A DNA stretch of 64,000 bases, from positions 18,627,866-18,691,865 of the forward strand of contig CM028886.1 in the NCBI GenBank assembly GCA_016801885.1, read 5' to 3'. Made by a program: the position numbers and the translations under genes. The number at the start of each line of letters is the position of its first letter. Within the stretch, counting starts at the first letter, position 1. This document shows, in pieces, positions 23,803 through 37,351 of the stretch. The stretch comes from Toxotes chatareus (taxonomy: Eukaryota; Chordata; Actinopteri; Toxotidae). The notes beneath the pieces were generated by a model, which was given only the letters and a program-made list of their open reading frames with translations, searched no databases and was not told the DNA's origin.

Positions 23803-26800
23803 GTGAGCCTTGACATTTTTCAGTAAAATATGTAGGAATACTGGAGTGTAAGAGACTGGAAATCCTTTGGTAGTCTGCCTTAATACTATGACAACTAAAC
23901 TATAAACCAAGCCTTTCATGCTGAACACAAAAACACACACACTGCTGGATCTTCCCCCATCTCACCATTCTTTGCCTCCGTCTGGGATTAGACCAGGAAA
24001 TTGTCTTGTTTTCAGGGTCTCATCCATCTTCCCCTGGCTCATCACAAGTGGCTGACCTGGGGGTCCTCACACAGGAACCACACAGGGTGCAGGCCAATAC
24101 AGGTCCACTAGCATTCATGCTTACATGAAGGATTTCTGAATTGATTTTGTCTTTCCACTCATAAAAAAAAAAAAGAAAAAAGTTCTCAGGAGCTTGACCA
24201 TCATGTACGGGAGTGATCATCACTGAGATGAAAAAAGTTCCACGTTATACATTTCAGTTCAATAAAAATCTGACAGATCAAAAAGCTTAGTCATGATGGA
24301 CATAGAGAAATACAGCAGGTCTTTAAATCATTCATGCTGTATATTATCAAAAATCTCTCCCAGCCAAGATAAAATGCATCCTTGCCCAAAAAGATGAAAT
24401 GGCATGTAAGATCTTAGTGGTTTTTCTCTCACTGATACCTGTTGTATCTGCTCCCTGCCCTTTCAGCGGTTTTCAATGCTCAAAGTCTCTTTCTCCCTGT
24501 TGAAGTTTTTAGACAAAAATTAACAACTTGTCCTCTTTGCTTTGCTGTACATTTTCATTGATCCACCAAATCCAAAGTTCAGTTGACCAGTTCCCCTTCC
24601 TTTTTTTTTTTTTTAATTTTTCATTAGCCTTGGAGTTTGTTAGATGGAGTGAATATGTCGATAAAAGCCCCAGCATGAGCTGTGGTAAACTTATATAGAG
24701 ACCTCCCTGTGCCCTGAGCACACACGCACAACCACAGATTGCCCAAATTTGACACTATCTTGGCAACAGTAAATTTGCCAGATATTTATCAAATTGAGCT
24801 TTAAGGCTGAGATGTTAGATACTGAAAAAATATGGACAGGTTTACACACACACACACACACACACACATTCCCTGTTTTAACACGCTGCAAATGTCCAGA
24901 ATACCTCTGAACCTCATCCAAGAAAATTTTCCAAACTCTGCTAATGATTTCAATGGAAAGAAAAAACAAACAGGTTTTTCTTGTGTGCCGGCATGATAGC
25001 CATTTGGGTGCAATTTTAAGCTATTAATACTTCATTTTCATAATTGTGGGGTCATCTCTGGGGTGTCTGGATATTTCCCCAACAGCTGGCTGCAAAGCAG
25101 AGTTTAGTCTGGCCTGGGAGATAATCAAAGCTCAGAGTCTGGTTAGAGTTACACTGTCAAATCAAAGGTGATTTTTTTGGCACTTGTTTTATTAAAGTAT
25201 ACAATGAAGACTGACAGGTGAGAGAGTGACAAGAATAATTGTAATCTACTGAAACAAACCCCAGTGTGTTTAGAGTGCAAGATGAATTTTCTCTTACTCA
25301 GGAAAGTGTGACTTTTAAAAAGTGTGGCAGAGAAGTGCCATTAAAAACAGAACAATCAGATTGCATATTCTTACCCGAATCGCCAACAATGAAATGTCCA
25401 GTTATCATGTTCAGAACTCAAGCAGAATCCAACAGCAGTGTAACTGGACTGAGTAGAGGGAAAAGTTATCTTCATATTGCTGGTTTTCAGTACACAGACA
25501 TACTCCTTCCATAACCTGGAGCAATCTGGCTAAATTCACAGAAATAATTTTGGACAAAATCTATGATTTTCTCAAGGTTCTCTTCTGATTTTCTGGTTTT
25601 CCACTAGATAAAGAAGCTTAACATCAAGTAATAAAATGAAATACTCACCTACAACCACCTAAGCACAGTACTGCTTTCCATTAAAAGCTCTGTTATAAGA
25701 GAGCAAACAAGCAAACAGGCCTCAGTAAACTCTCATTAACCTGAGTGTGAATGATGACCTGCAGAGAGAGAAAGGAAGGGCTGAAAGCAAAAAAAAAAAA
25801 AAAACCCTGAGAAGCAGACAGACTCTTATTTCCCAAAACTCATCCATTTGCTACTCAGCACTTCTCTACTTGTTGTCAGCGTGAGATTGTTAAGTTTGGA
25901 GTGTTGAGGTCTAGAAGATCATCTGTCTGTCCACCACTGTCAGTCTCGACTCAACTAGACAGAGGGAAGGCAGGCTGACAGTTTCACGGCTTCCTCTCAG
26001 AATGCTGTCAAGTGTTTTCGTGTTCAATCAACCATCAAACGTGGCCAAGGCCATGCCAGTGCAGAGGGAAAACAACACATTGAGCCAAAAGCCACTGCAA
26101 CCACCCTGAAAGTTCTGCACATATAAACATGGAACAGGCCTCAGCAGTAGGACCCAGATGTAAAGTGTGCTGTAGCAAACTATAGTGTGACATTTGCAGA
26201 AGTCAGCACCCTTCCACTCTAAGAGGCCTCCACTGTTTGTTTTTTGTGATCACTCTATTCGGTATTTGTAATTTATAAGATGATGCTTAGGAAAATCTGC
26301 TTAAGCATTAAAATGGAAATGATTTATTAAGGCAGCTGTAAGCCAATCATGAGAACTGGGGTTAACAGGCAACTGTTTTTGTATCAAAGTCTAAATGAAT
26401 GACTCTTGAACACTGCATTCATTCTTAAACCCAGTACCATTAAAGGCTTTTTGTGTAATAAAAGAGACATGAACACAAATGCTGGACTGACAGTGCTATA
26501 AGACTGGAGTCAGCGGCTATTTGCTGCCACCATTATCCATAAAAGAACATGTTCATACATAGAGTATTAATGGAGGCAAACACATAGCCAGAAACTTGTA
26601 ACAGAAATGTACACGGGACAGAATAATGGCAAATTTTTACTGCACTTATAATGAACCCCATGACCCCCAGTGTAAAACCTGGAGGCACATAATGTCGACT
26701 AACAATGCCAGTTAAATCATGGAAAATATGTTAAAACTTATGGCACCAGGGACTAGATCAAACCAGGAAAGAGTGGGCAGTGTAAAAGAGCAATCGCTGT

Positions 26801-28780
26801 TTTCCTCTTTTTCTTTCCCTTCTATGACTTTATTGCTGGATTAGGCCCCTGTAAAGCACTGCACCTTGCAGACAGGGTCTCCTTTTACATGCAACAGGGG
26901 TCTCCACCTCAAGCCTTATAAAATCCAACCAGCTGGCCCTAGACTGATGAATTTAATTTATTACATTACTCTGAGAGGGAAAGGAAGTAAGAGTAGAAAG
27001 AAGCTGCAGATACACAGAGATAAACGATAAACGGAGAAAGCAAAGACCTAACTGAAATCCCAAATGTTTTATTTGCAGAATTAAGGTAAATTACTTCCCA
27101 GCAAGCGCTAGCTCAGTCTACTGCAACACAGAAGCAGCATAATAAAACTTTAAAAACCTAAATTCACAATCTATAAACATACAAAACAGGCAGTGCGAGT
27201 ATTAAAACTAAAAACACAGGATCAGACCTGCTGCTGTCACTCTCAAACTTAGTGACTGGTCTTAATACAAGAGTCATGTTCAGTGATAACTGAACGTGAT
27301 AAACATTACACCTGCTAAGCATGTTAGCATTGTCTTTGTGGTTATGTTAGCATTCTCTCGTTAGCATTTATCTCAAAGCGCCACTGTGACTAAGTGCAGT
27401 TTCACAACCCCAGCCAGCATGGGTGCACACTCTCAGTTTTGTGATGACCCTTTTTCAAACAACCTTCTCATTCTCGTATGTATTGTATGAAAGCTAACCA
27501 CCAAGGCCACCGAGTACCAGTAAGACAGACTTACCCACAAAAACAACAAAACCCACATTTACCACATTAAAAATATATTTAATGTGTCTCATAACTTGAG
27601 TCATTGCTGCCCTTCCCGTCATACAGACTATACGTGCAAAGCACAATAACGCGCCTATAAACCCCCATTGACCTCTCTAAAGGCTGTACAGGGAAACAGA
27701 CAGCATCTTCTAATTCCTCCTGCAACACAATGGGCCAATAGTTGCAACAGCGCGGAGGAACCAAATGTCAGATTCAGCTTTTACAAAGGGAGAAAATATT
27801 TTGCAGAGCACCTGTTTATTACTATCATTAGCCAGCTATCTGAACAAGAGGCTTTAAGTGCATCTGGCATGCCTTAATATAGCACGCAAACTACTGCAAT
27901 GGCAAGTAACCATAAAACCACACATGTAGTAGTTAATATCCACCTCAGTCTGTGCCATTAAAAACTGATTAAGGACTTCAAACAGCCTCCATTACAGAAG
28001 CGGTCTTCTGCTTTAGTTTAGGAGAAAACAGTAAGGTCTCTATAAACAGTTCTGGTTTGGACTGTTCTGGTCTGATTGGTGTTCTACAGTATTAATGTGG
28101 TCAAAGTTAGTCATTATGATTGTACTGTACTTTGTCTGGGGCTGGGGGTGTTTGTGTATGCAGCATTGACTTTAATGTGTTTTTGTACTTGTATAAAAGC
28201 ACAAAGATGCACTGCCGGATGGATTTAATGACCAATCTCAACCTTTGCAGAGGAGACGTGGTTTTCAGAGCTATAGAGAAGACTGGTGACGCAACATTTA
28301 GTCACACAGTGTTTTGTACTACTTTTGCAGGCCTCTTCTAATCCAAAAAGCATGGAGTTTAAAAACTGTCTTTAGACCCTGATGGTAACATGTTGATTGC
28401 GTTGTGTTGTGTCTCCTTGAAAGATACATGACATACTCATGCAAATCCTGATGTCAGTGTTCCATATCCAAAATACAAAGAACCAGAGTGGGAAGAAAAG
28501 CCAGAATGATTCATGGTTGCTTACTTAGATCAGTGCAAATTCTATCTCACACAACCTCAGATGGTACAAGGGAATTCCAGATAGACATGCACCTGAAAAT
28601 AAACTAAAACAGACTACACTTTAAAAGCTGCTGCATTTTTCTCTGCTACAAGTAAGTGAGAGGGAAAAAAAAAAAGAAAAACATTCAGCATATGTTAGGT
28701 ACCACTACTATTCTTTCACATCCTTTCCCAAAAAACATGAGGTATGTGAAACATCTGCAAAGCATTTGCAGAATTAAAAA
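23803..28780. other. Non-coding stretch, mostly AT-rich
   Basis: No gene was recognised. It holds a (CA)12 repeat at 24845-24868, a T-run near 24600-24615 and an A-run at about 25790-25804. The longest frames are under 95 codons and have no family resemblance. Confidence 0.6.
24845..24868. repeat. (CA)12 microsatellite
   Basis: Twelve uninterrupted CA units. Confidence 0.95.
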
Positions 28781-31700
28781 TAAATTAATAAATAATAATG
28801 GGCGTCTGGTGCTGTGCCAGGATTTTGAGTCCAGTTTAATGGCACATGGCTTCATGGTTCGTATTAATTTACCCTGGGCTTTGGCGTTTGGCAGCAGGCT
28901 GAAATGAAAGAGACTGGCCCTGGGCAAAATACATCATATTTACCAATAAAAATACATATTGGAACCGGAGGTTTTTTTCTACCTCACTTTTTCCATCCTG
29001 AATTACTAAGCTTGAAGTGCAAATGTGTCCGTGCCTGGTAAGAGGTTAATTTAAGTGTGAATATAATGTTCCAGCTACGCATAACAGCAGCGGATGATAA
29101 GAAGCCTGATAAGACATTAATGCTCTTACGGAAACATAACTCAAGCGTGACAACTCAAACTTCCAACACTGTTGTTGAGATTTAATGATACGAACACTTG
29201 GTACTTATACTGCTTTTAAAGTTATACCTGTAAAATAATGATAACAATGGATCCAAAATAAGAGTATTTTGTGCTGTGGACAGATTCCCCATATATGTGA
29301 CAGTTTCTTTTTTCTGTTGCTTTATATATGGACGCTACTTTTATGAGCAGGCAGAGTAAAGGAACCTGCCCTTTAAAGAAGGCCATTTATATACCACAGA
29401 TGGTATCACATACCGTATTACTGATGAAAGGTTATGGAAATGTTCAAATATATTTTCTCAGTTTGGTCGAGTCAAGAGGCAGCTTGGTTGCAGCTGCTGT
29501 TCGTGTTTTATCTGTAACGTAAATCAAATTGTGACTCAAAGCTTTAACAGTAAACTGTGATCCTGAAAATGAAAATTAAGAAAAGATCAAAAACTCTCAG
29601 ACAAGCCCACATGTTGTTAAGAGATTGTTAGAGTTTAATTCATTCACATTGTATGCGCTTGGACAAACCAAGGAAGCTATTTTAAACTCATTTTGTAGAT
29701 AACCACTATACAAAAAAGGGTACTTTTGATAATTAGCAAGTCATTTGCTGGCCTCAACACATTTTTCTACTTTCTGCTTTAGCAGCGATGGTGGCTTAAG
29801 GCTCTGAAAGGCGATCAAAGGCTCTTCATACACCATTAACCAGGAAGTGCTGCCATAACGACTCGAGTCTGTTGCCAGTTTTGACACCCTTTCCTGAATT
29901 CTGCTGGAAGTTTGCGCTCACCCAGAATAAATCCTTTCAGTTCAGATACACCTAATCTCTGTCACAGATTTCATAAAAGATAAGAGTAAAACAGTGGAAC
30001 AAGCTGCCTTACAGCCATATGCTGTAGATCATAGTAATGTTTAATTTATTACGGTAAAAATAAAACCTGTCAATTACTCTATGTTAAATAAACCCCAGAA
30101 AGTGAGGACATTTTGTTTGCTATCATAACCGATAGCATAATATGATGAAGCATGGAATAAATACATTCATTTGCACTTAAAATGCTACACATTGGTTGTT
30201 ATCTTCTTAGGAATTGGACAACGTAAATTTGTGATATTGTCTGTTATTGTAAAATTCTGTATGTAGGCACAAATTCCAGATCAATACAATAAGATTAAGA
30301 TGCCTGATACCACCAAAACATCTTTTTTTTTTGCTTTCATTTTGGAGGCTAAAGGAGCCAGCATGAAAGTGTTCATCTGAGAACTGCTGTAACCTTTTGT
30401 GTGATTCTGGTTCACCATAACTCAAATATTCAAAAATGTACATGCCGTATGTCTGGACTCAAACAGGATAATGATAATATATGTATGATTCAACTTGAGT
30501 TTCAGTGTATCCATTCACACCATACTTCCTCTCCCTCCCTCTCTCACATACTCTCGCTCTCAGGTGTTGAGACCCTTCTGTCTTGACTTTGGGCCTATTG
30601 AGGTGAAATGGTTTCCAGTCCTCTGTGAGATGTCTGATTGAGTGCTTCTGGATGTCATTTGGGTCCAAAGGGGGGCAACGTTAGGGCACCACACACACAC
30701 ACACATCATAGATTCTGCCTTGCTGGAGGGCTTCACAAACTGATTGGTTAACTATGTGACAAGTGCTGTGTCTACTCCAGTTAGAGGCCTCCATCAGATG
30801 AATACAATCTGAGTGCAACTCACTTACTTTCACCTACGATGACCAGAACATATACACACATTCTGACTAAGCACAACCACCATATCAAACAAACCAAATA
30901 CACAGCTGTCAACATGTAAATGTGTAATGAATTTTGTTGTTTTAAGTTATTTATATCTCCTTGTTTAGGCAAACTTATATTGGAGTCAGGTGCAGACAGA
31001 CTGTCTCTCTCTCTAGTGTCTAGTCTCTCCTTTTCTCTCTTACACACAGCCTGTAGGCTTTATCCTGACCCTGTGAGAAGGCATCTGTTGACTATTGGAC
31101 TCTGCAACCTGCTTCGAAAGACCTCCAGAGTTGATAGCTAAGAAACATAAAACAGGTGCATGCAAACATACACACACATACACACTCAGAAAAAGAGAGG
31201 AAATGCCCCCCAGATTCTGACAGAGAATGTGTGAAGGGGGATTTGTTCCTGGTTCTGCTGAATATCAATGCGTCTTATTCTAAACACCAACACACATGTG
31301 CAGAGGTGTGTGGGCAGTGTCTGAACCACTGTTTGCAAGTGGCAAAGTCGACCAGTGTTGGTGAAGAGCTTTTAGCCTGTGCTAACACAGAGCTTTACAG
31401 CTAAAGCTTCAGAAATGCTCTTCATTTTGCCCCGATGATGACTTTTTAAAGGTGATAGGTGATTGTGATGTCCCAGTGGATGAGATGAAACACGTTTAGA
31501 AAAAACATTAAAGTAACACGGTGCTATAGTAATAATCTATTCAAATAAAATCTGTTTTCTCAGCAGATGGTCAAAATGTAAAGTACACATTATTGTTAGT
31601 TCTTTCATTTTATCATCAAATTTCCTTGCGGATATGTCTCAGATCACTTTACAATATACATTACTCCTCAGCCTCTGATTCAAAGTGAGATCAGTCAGTG

Positions 31701-32785
31701 GCCTTTTATCTTTGTTCTTTTTGCAGCTGGATGAACTTAAAAACTGGCGTTTCATTAATCTTATCTCACAAAGCCTTCAGCATCAGAGAGTCAATTCTCT
31801 ACCCCCTGCTGAGTATTCATATATGTATTTCTATAGTAGGCACACGCAGGTTATTGCAAATATTAGAAAGAGCAATTTGTCATGGTTTTAGAAACAGCAG
31901 GGGGCCAGACAGCAAGTGAGGCTTTTACTGATTTTGCTTGTCTGTTGTTAAAGATGGTTTCTTCAGCTTTCTTATCTATGAGAAAAAACTATATTAATGA
32001 ATGACCAAAACGACAGGGCCTGACTTGAAATGAATACAAGTAGGATATTGGCCACGATGATGATTTAGTGCAGACTTAGCAACAAATCAAGAGTCCAGAG
32101 GCACATACCTGTACCCTGAATTTCATGAAATGAAATCATGAATAAATTTCATGTTATTATTTCTTGCAATCAGCATTGTTATCCTCAAATTACAGATGTG
32201 AATGTGCTGCCTATCTACAATATTATAGCAACATATTTATACTTGTTGAAGTTAAGAATGTGTGCACGAGTCTGTACTGTAATACAGCTAAATACACTTG
32301 GCTGAAACACATTTTAAGCCTTGATGAAATTATTTTTCTCACAATAACTAATTTAGACTCACTTGCCTGCTGTCAACAGCCATGCTGTTGGAGTTTATGC
32401 AGCAGACCGCTAAAAACCACTAAAAAACATACTTATACATACTTGTTAACATTAATTAAACTCATTAAGAACACCTGTTTGCATGTCTTCATAGTTGTGA
32501 GTTGTGATAAAGATGCTGCTTTAGTCATGTGAAATGTGGTAGGACTAAATCATTATTCCTCAGTAATTGCTATTTAGAAACTTCCTAAAGGATTTGAAAA
32601 CACAGTTCCCCTGTGTGTTAAATGTGTGATTTGGTACCATTTCTTGTGTTTGTCTACTATGATTTTTTTCTATATAAATCTCCTTTGTAAAAATAAACAT
32701 TGTAAATGCTTATACATGCAAAGAAATAAGCAGGCAAAAGTACTGGTTTTCATGTACCTATCTAGATCAGACCAGGTCAGTAATT
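28781..32785. other. Non-coding stretch with two complex, repeat-free blocks
   Basis: No exon was recognised. Blocks 28800-29115 and 29760-29955 are free of simple repeats and look like candidate conserved non-coding DNA (see findings). A short CA repeat lies at about 30690-30706. Frames here are under 85 codons apart from the coding-like piece that begins at 32790. Confidence 0.5.
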
Positions 32786-32789
32786 AAAG

Positions 32790-33112
32790 GAGCGCAACCA
32801 TGATGAAGATGACAATATTGAGATTATTGATGACAACCATAACATCAAGCTGGCACAGATCAAGAAATCAGATCAAGCTGAAGATGCTGCGTCTAACCTT
32901 AAGTTGACATGGAAGTAAATCAGCTTGTAGAGGCAGAGAAGAGAAGATGAAGTGTTTGACATCTTCTTACACAGCAACACTGAGGACCCAGTATCAGTGT
33001 CCTCCTCTAGTCCAGCACCTGGAGGATCTAGTAAGAGAGCAAGGCAAGAGGAAGATAGAAATCAAAAAGATGTGAGTGGAAGCAAACAATTAAGACACTG
33101 GCAGAAGTTTGT
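32790..33112 (+). pseudogene. Unidentified decayed coding-like segment
   Basis: In one frame from 32790 the translation is highly charged and protein-like: ERNHDEDDNIEIIDDNHNIK, later KLAQIKKSDQAEDAASNLKL. It then meets two stops close together (near 32916 and 32928) and resumes with DEVFDIFLHSNTEDPVSVSS and GSSKRARQEEDRNQK, stopping near 33117. About 105 sense codons with only one small stop-bearing patch in AT-rich DNA is unusual. I do not recognise the family. It could be a fragment of a DNA transposon protein, a processed pseudogene or chance. No poly(A) tail or terminal repeat was identified. Confidence 0.35.
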
Positions 33113-33119
33113 TGAGTGA

Positions 33120-34311
33120 CTGTTGCACCCCACCTCCAGAGGAGAGATCATTTAAAATGGTTACCCCTTATTCTGATGAGATTTATATTGTTTACCACTG
33201 ACAAAGGAAATAATCAAACACCTGGTACAAACTTATAGGTTTCCTATAAAGTAATAATGAGTTATACCCGCTTTTTTCTTTTCTACAAATACTAAATAAT
33301 GAAGTTGAAACATTAAATACATTTTGGGTTACTCTGTAACTAACCTAATTAATCTCCAAAAATTACACAAGCCTGTTTTTAACCCTAGAACTGTAACGAG
33401 CACGGTGCATACGTGTATGATACTTATGGCTCATTTCAATCTTAGGTGTGTTCAAGTCACAGCCTGCATTTACAAACATTAGCACACATGGTTTTTCACA
33501 ACATCATAAATTCTTCTAAATCAAATTAATCAGTAGTTTACTTATGTGATAAGAGTCTTGAATTACTAACAGGTTTTTGTTTGGTCTTGTAACTTTGTAA
33601 CAGAGAACTTATGAGGAAATGAGCTCCAAGAAAATGTGTCTGAGAAGAGGTTTGCTGAAAGAGAAAGAGAGCTAGCAAGGGAGTTTGTTTGCATTCCCAC
33701 ATAGTGTTTATATCATCGGTGTGCCTCGCAGTACAGCCCTGCTCTCTAGGACTGTGTGTGCGTCTGTAATAGAGTGTGTGTGTGGATCATGAATCATTCT
33801 CTCTAGGATCTGGGACGAGTCTCTGACAGCAAAGTGAAACCATTAGACCTGACAGGATGTGGAACACGGACGTTTCATTCACAAAATTCAACACAGTTTA
33901 CTTCTCTGTACAACAAATTTCTATTCCCCAGTTGTGGAAAACATATTTACAAAAGAAGTTATAACATAATCTACTTTATTTGATTTTTCTAACTTTTAAG
34001 TTTATGTTTTGCAGTAATTAATTTCAACTGTTTGCAGTAGACTAACTCCACATAAAGGACAGATAAATGAAAGTTCTGGGTTGGCCTTGTCAAAAACCTC
34101 TACAGATACACTTTTGTTCAGCTTCACTCCTGTTTGCTGTGTTTTGCAGATCATTTCTTATATATGAAACCAGCTGTTGTCTTAGAATGAAGAATTTTTA
34201 GTAGTAATTTAGTAATTTTAGTATAAGTATGTTTTGTTGCTTGAAAAATATGTTTGCATGTGTTAACATATGAAATTCAGCAAGGTAGCATTCAATACAA
34301 CCAGCATTTTG
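33120..34311. other. Non-coding stretch, no gene seen
   Basis: This is AT-rich sequence without microsatellites of note and without any exon-like frame. I see nothing specific in it apart from a short GT-rich patch at about 33757-33785. Confidence 0.6.
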
Positions 34312-34391
34312 GACAGACAGTATAGAGCTGAGTTGATCTTCTCATCTAACTTTCACCAAGAAAGCAAATGAGCATATTTCCCAGTGTCAAG
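34312..34391 (+). repeat. Partial copy of GCTAAGCTAAGCTAA-family repeat
   Basis: The bases TTGATCTTCTCATCTAACTT, then CAAGAAAGCAAATGAGCATA and TTTCCCAGTGTC, correspond to the 3' part of the repeat at 23470-23802 in the same orientation. The 5' part is missing. Confidence 0.6.
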
Positions 34392-35689
34392 TCAGGTCAT
34401 GTCAAGTAATTTTTTTAATAAAAGAAAAACACAGTAATTGTAGACTAAAATAAGTTTTCATTGCAGGAACCAAAAAAAAAAAGGTGCAACGTCCAAACTA
34501 AAATAAATATTTCCAAAAAGCAAGGGCAACCGTTCTTTTTCCTCAGGTGAACCACATTCGTACAAGAATACATCCACCTTAACTACCAGCCTACAACAAC
34601 ACAGCTGCAATAGCAAAAGCCTGCCAGTCCATTCCTGTGGTGTCAGGGTCCGGGGGTGTCAAGAGAGCTGACCCCCAACACACAGCAAATAAAACTGATT
34701 TACTGCTGCTTCGCTGGCTGTACCACACTTTATAAAACTGTCCTGGGCAGAGTTATGACCCCAGGTAACACATACATAGACACACACTCACAGGCACATA
34801 TAAACACGCACATGCATACATACAGCACTTGAACACACACACACAGACACACTGAAAGATGGATGGGAAATTTAGTCAGAAGTGGAACCATGATTGTACA
34901 TGCAAGCAGATCCTTTAAAACAGATATGTAGAGACTTTCATACAACCCTTTTAAGGGAAAGAATAGCATACTCATAAAATGATGACTATCATGGGCATTT
35001 TTATGACCCAAAATATGATTTAAACACATGAACCCATGTTGCTCTTACTGTTGATAGATGAAGGTTTAAATACTACTTTTCCTCCCCATTTCTAAGATCA
35101 GTTTTTCAAGTAATTTTCAAGTAAAGGTGTTTTTTTTTTTTAAACAAACAAAAAAAAGTTAAGGAGGAAGAGTTACACAACACAGTTAGCAAATGCAATG
35201 AAATGAGATGTGGAGACAGAGAGAAAATGAAGGAGAGAAAAAGCTGTCAGAGTAGTTGCATGCTTCCATGTGAGTGTGTGAGTTCTGCTCGGCAGCGCCA
35301 TGCTCCAGGGATGTTGTGCAAGGCAGAGGTCCCACCTTCTGGAAGGGGGAAGAGTGCAGAGACAGGAAGAGTAACATGCGGGAAGATACTTTGTGAAGCT
35401 TTTTCTACTTTCTGTGTTTCATCACACTGAGAAATCTCACACAGAAACCTGATCTGCTCTTTATCATTCTGATTTACACTGTTACAAAGTAAACAGCTGA
35501 AAAAGTAGATAAACCTCTGCACATATGAATGAAACATGGCTGAGTTTTCAGAAACATCTGATGGTTTGATCCATTAAGTCATAATGGACATAAGTTACAT
35601 AAATGTAGTTACTAAACTATATGTGCCACATTGCATCTTCATCTTCATCATAAACTTGACAATATGCTTGTTATAGCCTGTTGTACTGT
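34392..35689. other. Non-coding stretch, CA-rich patches
   Basis: No gene was recognised. Interrupted CA-rich sequence lies at about 34770-34860, and T and A runs at about 35130-35157. A 99-codon minus-strand frame at 34730-35029 reads through the CA-rich patch and is low-complexity. Confidence 0.55.
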
Positions 35690-36080
35690 AATCGCCCAAA
35701 CTTCATTACGCATTCTGGAGACAGTCCATAGGCCATTTGTCCTCACCGTCTGAAACTGCCCATAGGAGCATCTCCTTAAATAGCACCACTACAGCAGCAG
35801 GCGTACTGGACCTTTGACGTCATTGTTACAATAATAAACAGCCAGTTAAGGTTGTGGAAAAGTCACTGATATAAAAGAACAATTATGACCATCAGTTTCA
35901 CTCAGGAAACAAACGGTAATCTCCTGTGTGAAAGTTCTGTGTTTTCTGAACTGATCCATCCACCCCAACCTGTACCGCAGCACTGTCACAGACAGCGGCT
36001 ACTTACTAGTTATTTTTCAGTAGTGATTCACTACAGTTTAACTGTGGCATAGCTCTTGCCACTATAAGGGTGCTCATTCA
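35690..36080 (+). repeat. Candidate teleost interspersed repeat
   Basis: The wording of the segment (TTTGACGTCATTGTTACAAT near 35813, AATCTCCTGTGTGAAAGTTC near 35920, CAACCTGTACCGCAGCACTG near 35968) matches a sequence I have seen repeatedly in fish genomes. I recall no family name and saw no second copy in this window. It contains a perfect TGACGTCA palindrome at 35815-35822. Confidence 0.4.
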
Positions 36081-36797
36081 CTTAGTTGGTGAGCAGTCTG
36101 CACTTTTCTTAGGTCATATGTCAAAATGAAACTCTTTAGCACTTTCTACTGTATGCTATAGCCTACAAGATTTATTCCCACTCACTCACTCACACACATA
36201 CTCATACACACACAGACATGCACACAGCAGAGACTCTGCTAATTAGGGGATGACTATGTGAAACAACCAGTGGTGAGAAGTACTGATGACACAGTGATAA
36301 ACCTGAACCTATTAGTCAGAGGATGCAACTCCTCCTTGAGATGATTGTACTTTGCTGTGTCAACCTCCAACCAGCTCATGCAGGACAATGCATATACATG
36401 AAGTCGTATTGTAATATGTGTATGAGAGACTATAGGGCCACACAGACACCCATACTCAGTGGCACGCATCTGCAAACAACCAGGTCGGTTAAAAATAAAT
36501 TCTTTAAGTCATTCATTTCTGCTTCATCACTGCACAGTACCCAAAGAATAAACTATTATGCTAATCACAAATACTTCATTACTACACAACCCCTGGATAG
36601 CAAAAAAAAAAAAAAAACAACAACAACACACATCCCATTGAATATGGAGCTGTGCATTAAAGCCTCTGTAATTTTAGCTGGCCCCCTTTTCCGAAAGAAG
36701 AAAAGCAGAGCCATCAGCTCATGAGTTTAAATCACCCACCACTGCCACACACTCCGCTCGACTAGCTTATCCCTCCAACCCTCTGCTGTGGCGGATC
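36081..36797. other. Non-coding stretch, no gene seen
   Basis: It contains CA-rich patches at about 36187-36225 and an A-run at 36603-36617. A 133-codon frame at 36323-36724 crosses the A-run and shows no domain. Confidence 0.5.
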
Positions 36798-36849
36798 GCT
36801 GACACTAAGCAGATGTGCTGTGTTTTATCTTGTCATGACACAGAGCTAC
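36798..36849 (+). repeat. 52-bp local duplication, copy A
   Basis: This segment aligns without gaps to 37300-37351 with 45 of 52 identical bases. The conserved middle includes ACTAAGCAGA and TTATCTTGTCATG. Confidence 0.85.
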
Positions 36850-37299
36850 TGAAGGAAACCCTCAGGACTCAAAGGTTCAACTTGAATTTGATTTTCAATA
36901 CTACTTGATGCCTCATTAACTGCAGGATTGTGTGTAATGGAAATATAATAATCTGATGACAAAATGTCAGAGCTTTGACATTGAACAGATAACCACTGGA
37001 GGTAGTCTTAAATCTTCAGTTTCATCGTGGGTCTGGTATGCAGAAAAGTCAGACTTGTGTTTTTTGGGTTAACACATTAAAAGAGATACAAAATCCCACC
37101 ATCAATACACACTCATGCAGTAATGTAAGCCTATTTTCCCCTTCAGAAACACAATTAAACAAGTTATTTAGGTGATTAGATTTCTTGATTTCTCGGACAA
37201 TGAGAAAACGTGTGTGAGGCTTGACATTTCAATTATCCTATTAGAGCCTAAAACATTTCAGCATCTTAAAATAATGGTCGATCACGATAAAGTGTGGGT

Positions 37300-37351
37300 G
37301 CTGAGACTAAGCAGACGTGCCGTGTGTTATCTTGTCATGCTACAGTGCTAC
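37300..37351 (+). repeat. 52-bp local duplication, copy B
   Basis: This is the partner of 36798-36849 in the same orientation, 502 bases away. The seven differences are scattered. TTATCTTGTCATG, which contains an AGATAA (GATA-type) motif on the opposite strand, is unchanged in both copies. Confidence 0.85.
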
